Position numbers and translations under genes: made by a program. The notes under the pieces were generated by a model. The model did no database searches and was not told where the DNA came from. It saw nothing but the letters and a program-made list of their open reading frames with translations. This document shows positions 22,239 to 27,700 of a DNA stretch of 27,700 nucleotides, in pieces. The stretch is from positions 8,125-35,824 of the forward strand of contig DUKF01000227.1 of the NCBI GenBank assembly GCA_013329455.1, read 5' to 3'. The first letter of the stretch is position 1, and every line of letters starts with the position of its first letter. The stretch comes from Methanotrichaceae archaeon. GTDB lineage: Archaea > Halobacteriota > Methanosarcinia > Methanotrichales > Methanotrichaceae.

Positions 22239-23036
22239 CTAGACGAAAGCTATCGCCCCGTAACCCACCACCTGGCTGAAATCTCCGATGACGTCGCCGC
22301 TGGTGGAGTAGCGGAGAAGCTTGCCACTCTGTGCGCCCAGGATCTTGGAAGCCGTTATGGTGGCCGAGATAGGGCCATACCCGCAGGCTGTGATGTTCAG
22401 GCTGTAGACCGTCTTGTAAACGCCGGCGACGTCCATTCTCAGAATCGCCTCGATCACCTGAGCGTCCTTCCTTCTCGCCTCTTCCTGGGGCTCGTAATGG
22501 GTGAAGTCACTGCTGGCGATGATGGTGCAGTCTCTCCCAAGGCTCTTGGCGGCCTCGCCCACAGCCTCGCCCACCTCAATCGCCGTCTCTTCATCCTGCA
22601 GGCCCATGCATATCGGGAGGATCTTGAAGCCTTCAAACCTGACTTGCAGAAACGGTATCTGGACCTCTAGGGAGTGTTCGTAGAGGTGGGCAGACTCGTC
22701 CACCTCAATTATGCTGCCCATCAGCGCATCGGCCAGCTCAAGGTCGCATTCTGCAACGCCCAAAGGCGTCATCCACGAGTCCCTGGAAAGAGCGACGGGA
22801 AGACCGAGGCCGTGGTGGTTCGGCCCGATCAGAACGTAGGTCTCTCTTTTCGGGAGCCTTGCATAGACCTCTGCAGCCACTCCCCCAGAGTAGATGTAGC
22901 CGGCGTGGGGAACGACTGCTCCTCGAATAGGGAGGGTCTCTACGCCAACAGCATCGCTGAAGGCCACCTTCAGCTCCTCGTTCAGGTCCTCGGGGTGGCG
23001 GGGGTAGAACTGGCCAGCCACTGCTGGGCTTCTCAT
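22239..23036 (-). CDS. MEMO1-family protein (AmmeMemoRadiSam system protein B type)
   Basis: The 265-residue protein starts RSPAVAGQFYPRHPEDL, the MEMO hallmark. It has the dioxygenase-like putative metal-site residues in VVPHAGYIYSGGVAAEVY, LIGPNHHGLG and ASSDFTHYEP, plus the conserved ITACGYGPI cysteine. MEMO resembles extradiol dioxygenases in fold; the archaeal function is not settled. Its fixed position between rpsB and the mevalonate genes is a recurring archaeal arrangement. It starts 4 bases after rpsB ends, and its own stop (TAG) adjoins the mvk ribosome-binding site. Confidence 0.93.
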   Translation of the reverse strand: MRSPAVAGQFYPRHPEDLNEELKVAFSDAVGVETLPIRGAVVPHAGYIYSGGVAAEVYARLPKRETYVLIGPNHHGLGLPVALSRDSWMTPLGVAECDLELADALMGSIIEVDESAHLYEHSLEVQIPFLQVRFEGFKILPICMGLQDEETAIEVGEAVGEAAKSLGRDCTIIASSDFTHYEPQEEARRKDAQVIEAILRMDVAGVYKTVYSLNITACGYGPISATITASKILGAQSGKLLRYSTSGDVIGDFSQVVGYGAIAFV

Positions 23037-23040
23037 CGAA

Positions 23041-23667
23041 TTAAAACTCCATCTCGAAGTCTGAAACCGAGTATCTGAACCGATCTTCCTCTCCCCTCTC
23101 CTTGAGCATCTCTTTGGCCAGGAGCCAGTAGATCAGAGTCAGGGCCTTTCGGCCTTTGTTGTTGGTGGGGATCACCAGATCGACGTTTGATGTCAGGTTG
23201 TTGGTATCGCAGAGGGCTACGACCGGAATTCCGACGTCGATAGCCTCGTTTATCGCCTGGTTGTCGCCGCTGGGGTCTGTGACCACCACAACGTCCGGCT
23301 CGACGTAGTCGTAGAAGTTGGGGTTGGTCAGGGTGTTGGGTATGAACCGCCCAACTACCGCCTTTGCTCCGACCGACTTGGAGAACATGGTCGCAGGACG
23401 CTGGCCGTACTGCCTCGCCGAGACAACCAGTATCTTGCTGGGGTCGTACTTGGCCAGGAACTTGGCTGCGAGCCTTATCCTCTTGTCAGTTGCCTGGACG
23501 TCGAGCACGTAGAGGCCGTCAGTGCGGACCCTGTATATGTAACCCTTCATGCTCTTCGTCTTTTGCTGCGTGCCTATGTGTATGCCTGCTGCAAGATACT
23601 CATCTATGGGAATAAGAGTTTCGTATTCTTCCGTTGGCGTTATCACTTCATCTTCCAAAAACTTCAC
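23041..23667 (-). CDS. rpsB: Small-subunit ribosomal protein uS2
   Basis: The 208-residue protein is archaeal/eukaryotic-type S2, with [16 protein letters not shown] near the N-terminus, [38 protein letters not shown] and the C-terminal [20 protein letters not shown]. The frame opens with GTG at 23667 immediately after the rpoK stop (TAG-GTG). A TTG three codons later (23658) has a better-spaced GGTGA and could be the real start; both give the complete domain. Confidence 0.97.
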   Translation of the reverse strand: MKFLEDEVITPTEEYETLIPIDEYLAAGIHIGTQQKTKSMKGYIYRVRTDGLYVLDVQATDKRIRLAAKFLAKYDPSKILVVSARQYGQRPATMFSKSVGAKAVVGRFIPNTLTNPNFYDYVEPDVVVVTDPSGDNQAINEAIDVGIPVVALCDTNNLTSNVDLVIPTNNKGRKALTLIYWLLAKEMLKERGEEDRFRYSVSDFEMEF

Positions 23668-23865
23668 CTACCTAGAGGTTCTACGATCCCGTTTAACGGT
23701 TATGGGAATGAATCCCAATCTCATCTCTTCAAGAGCAATTTCGAGGGGGTCTATGGACTCGGTCTTGATTAATACCGGGGCGCCCATCAAAACCTGTAAA
23801 GCTCGAGCCCCCACTATTCTGGCGCGTTCATATCGCGTATATTCTTCCGTCCTCGAATCCGTCAA
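23668..23865 (-). CDS. rpoK: RNA polymerase subunit Rpo6 (RpoK, Rpb6 homologue)
   Basis: The 65-residue protein has the Rpb6 core [24 protein letters not shown]...[21 protein letters not shown]. It stabilises the polymerase assembly around the largest subunit. It starts at TTG 23865, 5 bases after GAGGTGG, and ends TAG directly before rpsB. The typical archaeal length is kept. Confidence 0.96.
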   Translation of the reverse strand: MTDSRTEEYTRYERARIVGARALQVLMGAPVLIKTESIDPLEIALEEMRLGFIPITVKRDRRTSR

Positions 23866-23890
23866 GTGGCCACCTCAAAAGAAATGTTAA

Positions 23891-23968
23891 TGGTGGGGTT
23901 GCTGAGATTCGAACTCAGGTTACGGCGTCCCGAACGCCGAGGGATGGACCAGGCTACCCCACAACCCC
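23891..23968 (-). tRNA. tRNA-Pro(CGG), CCA encoded
   Basis: The cloverleaf has acceptor GGGGTTG/CAACCCC, anticodon stem CGGCG/CGCCG around loop TTCGGGA (anticodon CGG, Pro codon CCG), and T arm CTGAG-TTCGAAT-CTCAG. Discriminator A is followed by an encoded CCA (23891-23893), unlike the tRNA-Ala of this window. It lies between rpoN and rpoK in the ribosomal gene series. Confidence 0.96.
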
Positions 23969-23975
23969 ATACCTT

Positions 23976-24161
23976 CTACTGATACCGCCGAAGCACGTCA
24001 ACGATCTCCACGTGGGTCAAGAGCATGCGACGGCAGCAATAGCTTTCGATGCCCAGATCGTCCATTACCTTCCCCGGTGGCTCAGACTTGGTGCGCTCCT
24101 TGTACTCCTCCCATACATCAGAAACGACGTTTCCACATGTGAAACATCTAACAGGAATCAA
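23976..24161 (-). CDS. rpoN: RNA polymerase subunit Rpo10 (RpoN, Rpb10 homologue)
   Basis: The 61-residue zinc-binding subunit shows the invariant MIPVRCFTCGNV start and YCCRRMLLTHVE, with zinc ligands Cys6, Cys9, Cys42 and Cys43. The start is TTG at 24161 with GGTGA upstream. It lies 6 bases after rpsI and 7 bases before the tRNA-Pro gene, so the tRNA must be cut out of a polycistronic transcript or have its own promoter. Confidence 0.97.
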   Translation of the reverse strand: MIPVRCFTCGNVVSDVWEEYKERTKSEPPGKVMDDLGIESYCCRRMLLTHVEIVDVLRRYQ

Positions 24162-24167
24162 GCAAAC

Positions 24168-24566
24168 TCACCTGTAAGACTTCTGATATTTGCCTCTTGC
24201 ACCGGGGCCGCCGACCTTCTTGCGCTCTTTCTGCCGGTGGTCGTTGACCAGGAGAGATCTGTCGTACTCCATGTAGGCCTCTTTCAGGGCGGTGTCGCCG
24301 GTCCACTCCACGATCCCACGAGCGATGGCGGTCCGGATGGCGGCAGCCTGACCCATGAATCCGCCTCCGCGAACTTTGACGTTGATGTCAAGCCCCAACA
24401 CTTTGTCCTGGGCTAGCATCACCGACTCCATGATCTTCTGTCTGACGAGCTCAGGCTCATAGATCTCCAGGGGTTTGCTGTTGATCCTGACCCTGCCCTT
24501 TCCTTCGGTCAAGGTGGCCCTGGCGATCGCCGTTCTGTTTTTACCCGACGAGTTGGTTATCTTCAT
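24168..24566 (-). CDS. rpsI: Small-subunit ribosomal protein uS9
   Basis: The 132-residue protein has [48 protein letters not shown] and the basic C-terminus [24 protein letters not shown], whose tail reaches the P-site tRNA in the ribosome. The start is ATG 24566, 10 bases after rplM. Confidence 0.97.
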   Translation of the reverse strand: MKITNSSGKNRTAIARATLTEGKGRVRINSKPLEIYEPELVRQKIMESVMLAQDKVLGLDINVKVRGGGFMGQAAAIRTAIARGIVEWTGDTALKEAYMEYDRSLLVNDHRQKERKKVGGPGARGKYQKSYR

Positions 24567-24576
24567 GTTGACCCTC

Positions 24577-24993
24577 TTAGAATTTGGATCCGAATTTTCG
24601 GCTTACGTCGCCAAGTTCCACGTATTTGGCCGTACTCAGCCGCGTCATCTTCGCGGCCTGTGGCCGCTCGATCTTCATGCCCTCGAACTCCAAAGGAACT
24701 CCTACGTAGATCCGGAGCCTGGACATGGCGTCGCGACCGCGCTTCGTCTTGTGGGGGAGCATCCCGCGAACCGTCCTCTTCATTATCCTCTCGGGCCGCT
24801 TGGGAAAGTGAGGTCCTTTTTCGGTGGAGCCTTTGTTGCTCATCTCCTCGTACTCCCTATAAACGCTCTCCCTTCGACCTGAGATTATGGCCTTCTCGGC
24901 GTTGACGATGTTGATCTCCTCTCCTGCGAGAAGCTCGGTTGCGGCAAGGCTTGCCAGACGTCCCAGGATCATCCCAGATGCGTCGATAATCAT
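24577..24993 (-). CDS. rplM: Large-subunit ribosomal protein uL13
   Basis: The 138-residue protein begins [18 protein letters not shown] and has [48 protein letters not shown] and LRIYVGVP, all standard for archaeal L13. The ATG at 24993 lies 4 bases after the rpl18e stop. Confidence 0.97.
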   Translation of the reverse strand: MIIDASGMILGRLASLAATELLAGEEINIVNAEKAIISGRRESVYREYEEMSNKGSTEKGPHFPKRPERIMKRTVRGMLPHKTKRGRDAMSRLRIYVGVPLEFEGMKIERPQAAKMTRLSTAKYVELGDVSRKFGSKF

Positions 24994-24997
24994 CAGA

Positions 24998-25360
24998 TCA
25001 CCTTAAAATAATTATGCCGGACCCCTTAGGGTGCTTTTCGGCCAGCTCTTTTATCTTGAGACATTCGCCACCGGCCGACTTTATCTTGGATGCGGCCTGT
25101 TCGCTGAATTGGAGCGCGGCAACGGTCACCTTGTGATCGATGTCTCCCGCCCCAAGCACCTTTCCCGTTACGAGAACCAGGTCGTCGGGGGTGGTGTGCC
25201 TGTTTATCTTGCTGACGTTTACTGCAGCGTAGTTTCGCCTGGGCTTCTCGAGCCTGCAGGCGACATCGCGCCAGATCGCCGCCCCATCTTCCCGGGTGGC
25301 GGCCTTGAGATCGTCGATAAGAGCGACCAATCTTGGATTTGTCTTCCTTACTATCTTCAT
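24998..25360 (-). CDS. rpl18e: Large-subunit ribosomal protein eL18 (L18e)
   Basis: The 120-residue archaeal/eukaryotic-specific protein shows [39 protein letters not shown] and the [26 protein letters not shown] motif. The ATG at 25360 was preferred over a start 16 codons earlier because GGAGG lies 6 bases upstream and family members begin MKI.R.TNP. It is the first gene of the visible series; rpoD, which precedes it in many archaea, is not present upstream. Confidence 0.96.
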   Translation of the reverse strand: MKIVRKTNPRLVALIDDLKAATREDGAAIWRDVACRLEKPRRNYAAVNVSKINRHTTPDDLVLVTGKVLGAGDIDHKVTVAALQFSEQAASKIKSAGGECLKIKELAEKHPKGSGIIILR

Positions 25361-25505
25361 CCTAATCCTCCGCATAGCCTCCTCAACGGAGACCGACTCA
25401 CGCGCCAAGGCGCGTTCAGACCGTCTAGTCCATGCGCCAGAGAGGGTGCGAGCTTGCGCTCCCTCTGCGGATCGCTACAACCACCTGATTAACAGTATTT
25501 AAGGG
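25361..25505 (-). promoter_or_regulatory. Promoter and structured leader of the ribosomal/lipid gene series
   Basis: On the minus strand a TATA-like box (CCTTAAATACT, about 25494-25504) would start transcription near 25470. The leader of about 110 bases before rpl18e contains two GC-rich hairpins: GAGGG-A-GCG/CGC-A-CCCTC (25442-25465, 6-base loop) and ACGCGC-CAAG-GCGCGT (25400-25415). The latter is followed by GGAGG. Such structure could serve ribosomal-protein feedback, by inference. Confidence 0.45.
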
Positions 25506-25577
25506 TTTTCACATCCTGGAACGCCGGAACGGGCTGCGGATCAGGGATGGTGGCAGTTGAGATGACGATACCGAAAA

Positions 25578-25587
25578 TCTTTTATCA
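25578..25587 (+). promoter_or_regulatory. TATA box of the TctA/DUF112-family gene
   Basis: TCTTTTATCA lies 27-36 bases before the ATG at 25614, consistent with a leaderless or very short-leader transcript. Confidence 0.45.
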
Positions 25588-25613
25588 GTCGGTTGTAGGG
25601 ACTTCTACCGAAA

Positions 25614-26876
25614 ATGGTCGACAGTCTTCTGGTGATATCGGTAGTGGGAGGCTTTCTCCTTGGGATCTGCAGCGGCCTTGCCCCCGGGCTTCACACCAAC
25701 AACTTTGCGGCCCTGCTGCTGGCCCTGTCGCCTGCCTTCCTCGACCTGGGGCTCGATCCCTTCGATTTAGCGGCGGCGATTTTGGCGGCGAGCGTCGCCC
25801 ACACCTTTCTGGACATAGTACCCTCGATATTTATAGGCGCTCCCGACGCCGATACGGCCCTCGCCGTCCTTCCCGGCCACGAGATGATGCTCGACGGAAG
25901 GGGGATCGAGGCCATCAGGCTCTCGGCTCTTGGGAGCGCGTCCTCCGTCATCGTGGCCCTGGTGCTGATCGTTCCGCTCTCCCTTCTCTTCAGCAGCTTT
26001 TACGACACTTTCATGAGCCATATCGGCCTGATCCTCCTTTCGATAGCAGCCCTCATGATCCTGACGGAGAGGGGCCGGGTGATCGAGGGTCAGGGGTCTT
26101 TAGTCCACCTCAAGTACAAGTTTTTCGCTCTCGCCCTCTTTTTGACGAGCGGCTACCTGGGCCTATTCGCCTTCGGGCACCAGGGTCTTGCCCTCTCGCC
26201 CCTGGGCTTCCAGACGGAGGTGCTCCTACCGCTTCTCGGCGGTCTCTTTGGAGCCTCGATGCTTTTGATAAGCCTAGCCTCCAAGGCAGAGATCCCGGAA
26301 CAGAGGGATACGGAGTTCGACCTTCCGGCGAGAACGATCGCAAGGTCGGCCTTTCTCGGAGGGCTCGCGGGGTCGGTGGTGGCGTGGGTTCCAGGGGTGA
26401 CCCCAGCCGTTGCCACCGTCGTCACCAGGCTAGGGTCCGAGGGGTCAGACCGAGAGTTTCTCGTCTCCGTATCCGGGGTGAACACCGCAAACTCCCTTTT
26501 CACCCTGGTGGCGCTGCTCGTCGTGGGCAGGCCGCGCAGCGGAGCTGCCATCGCCATAGAAGAGCTGGTGGCCCTGGACGGCAACCTGCTCCTGGTCATG
26601 GTGACGATTGTTCTCGGGGTTTCGATCCTCTCCTACATCGCCACCATCAGGGCCGGAAGGGTTGCTGCAAAAGTAGTGAGAAATCTGAACTACAGGAGGC
26701 TCTGCATCAGTGTGCTGGCCTTTTTGACAGCGATGACATTCGGCTTCACGGGCCTCTTCGGGCTATTCCTATATTTCGTCTCGACGGTGGTCGGGCTTGT
26801 GGCGCCCTTCGCCGGGATCAGAAAGACTCACGCCATGGGCGTTCTGATGCTGCCGCTCCTGGCGTATTACCTATGA
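25614..26876 (+). CDS. TctA/DUF112-family polytopic membrane protein
   Basis: The 420-residue protein has about ten to twelve membrane helices. It begins with a GGFLLGICSGLAPGLHTNNFAA glycine-rich loop and has the signature PSIFIGAPDADTALAVLPGHEMML..GRGIEA at about residues 70-102. A second glycine-rich re-entrant loop lies in the C-terminal half (GLAGSVVAWVPGVTPA). This internal two-fold pattern is that of the TctA permease/DUF112 superfamily. Bacterial TctA imports carboxylates with a binding protein and TctB; neither is adjacent here, and archaeal DUF112 members are of unknown substrate. The ATG at 25614 is 27 bases after a TATA-like box. Confidence 0.85.
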   Translation: MVDSLLVISVVGGFLLGICSGLAPGLHTNNFAALLLALSPAFLDLGLDPFDLAAAILAASVAHTFLDIVPSIFIGAPDADTALAVLPGHEMMLDGRGIEAIRLSALGSASSVIVALVLIVPLSLLFSSFYDTFMSHIGLILLSIAALMILTERGRVIEGQGSLVHLKYKFFALALFLTSGYLGLFAFGHQGLALSPLGFQTEVLLPLLGGLFGASMLLISLASKAEIPEQRDTEFDLPARTIARSAFLGGLAGSVVAWVPGVTPAVATVVTRLGSEGSDREFLVSVSGVNTANSLFTLVALLVVGRPRSGAAIAIEELVALDGNLLLVMVTIVLGVSILSYIATIRAGRVAAKVVRNLNYRRLCISVLAFLTAMTFGFTGLFGLFLYFVSTVVGLVAPFAGIRKTHAMGVLMLPLLAYYL

Positions 26877-26959
26877 GCTGCCACCCTTCTGACCGCTTCT
26901 GACAGACCTTCCGCCACCCCTTGTCAAAAACCCGGATCCGCTCTGCAGCTCTAAAGAGT

Positions 26960-27699
26960 CTAAAAAGAGTCCTCGATCTGGCTGACCGATATCGAGGCCA
27001 TGCCAAGCTCCCGGAGGTGGTGGGCCATCATGTTCGCCCTCTTCCCCTCGGGGTGATATATCAAAGCGGCCTTGGGGGAGATTTTCTCCATCATCCTCAT
27101 GAGCCCCTTGAAGTCGAGGTGGTCGCTGAGCCTGATCTGGGTGTAGGGAAGATCGTTCCTCCCGGTGAGGACGTACTTTCTCTTCGACTTCACATGATAG
27201 AGGTCCCTGGGCGTGACGACGTTCAGGTCGGTCCCGTTCTCCTCGACCGGGGTGTAGGGGCCAGAGCCCGGCATCAGCTCCCGGGTGAGGGCCAGGCTCT
27301 TTGGGCCCATCCCTATCTCCTCTTTGTAGCCGAGCGCCCTGATGAGAGAGACTGCCCTCTGGGCCTTGCCGAAGGCGTAGGCACCGAAGGTGGCGCCGGA
27401 GTCGACGGCGTCGCCGAAGCCGACGATGTCGTCCTCGAATCTGCAGCCGGGGTCCCAGGGGTCGCCGTAGTTCGCCTCGGTGACGAGGAGGTCGCACTTC
27501 GGAAGTTTCTCATAGTTCTTGACGTCGCCTGTGACGAGGACCCGAGTTCCGACCTCCGTCTCCCAGCCGAAGGCGACGGAGCCTATCGTGTGGCCTGTGG
27601 AGTAGGTCTTGACCTCCACATCGTCGACGAGGATGCTTCCGCCAACCGAAAGGTCCTTCCTTCGTACGCCTTCTCGTGCCGGATCTCAAGAGCCAGGGC
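26960..27699 (-). CDS. Beta-CASP-type metallo-beta-lactamase nuclease, truncated by window edge, with a frameshift
   Basis: About 245 C-terminal residues of an mRNA 3'-end-processing-factor-like exonuclease are visible. Motifs are TGHTIGSVAFGW, VTGDVKNYEKLPKCDLLVTEANYG, a DHLDF histidine motif and the late YHPEGKRANMMAHHL motif. These match the third and fourth lactamase motifs and beta-CASP motifs A to C. The N-terminal HxHxDH part lies outside the window. Upstream of about 27650 the frame hits TGA (27686-27688), but the neighbouring frame reads ALALEIRHEKAYEGRTF and leads straight into SVGGSILVDDVEVKTY if one T is added to the TTT at 27649-27651. It is convergent with the TctA-type gene. 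Confidence 0.8.
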
Positions 27700-27700
27700 C

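Noticed and set aside
25395..25490. Possible tRNA-Leu upstream of rpl18e, as in haloarchaea
   Set aside because: No TTCGA T-loop, acceptor pairing or anticodon arm could be fitted on either strand; the hairpins form a leader-like structure instead.
25547..26902. Plus-strand open frame of 451 codons in another frame of the TctA-type gene
   Set aside because: The product is Arg/Gly/Pro-rich without hydrophobic helices, while the overlapping frame gives a clear TctA/DUF112 membrane protein with its own promoter.
1..27700. CRISPR array, insertion sequence or integrase
   Set aside because: No regularly spaced direct repeats, transposase or integrase motifs were seen on either strand.

Overview
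The window comes from a methanogenic archaeon, most likely a GC-rich member of the Methanotrichaceae (Methanothrix/Methanosaeta/Methanocrinis group). The domain assignment is firm: RNA polymerase subunits of the Rpb6 and Rpb10 type, ribosomal protein L18e, archaeal-type prolyl-tRNA synthetase, isopentenyl phosphate kinase, archaeal RNase J and TATA-box promoters. A methanogen is indicated by the likely methanofuran enzyme MfnD. The genus is inference.

Left part (1-5400) is an unstable accessory region. The 3' part of a drug-efflux-type MFS gene is followed by a small membrane protein gene. The same two-gene unit then recurs in decayed form: three degenerate copies of the MFS 3' end (about 1680-1845, 2455-2620, 3505-3809) and a second small membrane protein paralogue with the same promoter at the same distance. 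A hicBA toxin-antitoxin pair and a remnant of another HicA sit among the fragments. An A+T-rich orphan trypsin-like protease follows, with a decayed coding fragment behind it.

Middle part (5400-16800) is mostly housekeeping on the minus strand: MfnD, ProS, a SpoIIM-family membrane protein, a LysE-type exporter, tRNA-Ala(GGC), a GT2 glycosyltransferase and a UbiA prenyltransferase. Then come a plus-strand secreted protein with three 42-residue repeats, a divergent DUF134/DUF5320-type pair, cobyric acid synthase, a zinc-ribbon protein and a predicted secreted protein. The stretch 15855-16797 is a graveyard: a degraded fragment of the neighbouring cobQ abuts a broken plus-strand gene.

Right part (16800-25500) is a long minus-strand gene series, transcribed from right to left: rpl18e, rplM, rpsI, rpoN, tRNA-Pro(CGG), rpoK, rpsB, MEMO, mvk, ipk, fni, rnj, idsA. 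It couples translation and transcription genes to isoprenoid (membrane lipid) synthesis and RNA decay. mvk, ipk, fni and rnj are joined by 4-base ATGA overlaps. The right edge carries a TctA/DUF112-family membrane protein (plus) and a truncated beta-CASP-type nuclease (minus).

The points most worth checking are: an in-frame TAG in the GGPP synthase gene; a mevalonate kinase whose only sensible start is CTG; a one-base frameshift in the edge nuclease; a suspicious UbiA/GT2 overlap; the decayed MFS repeat array; and the displaced cobQ fragment. Several of these may be sequence errors and should be checked against reads before biology is claimed. I found no CRISPR array, insertion sequence or intact novel defence system.
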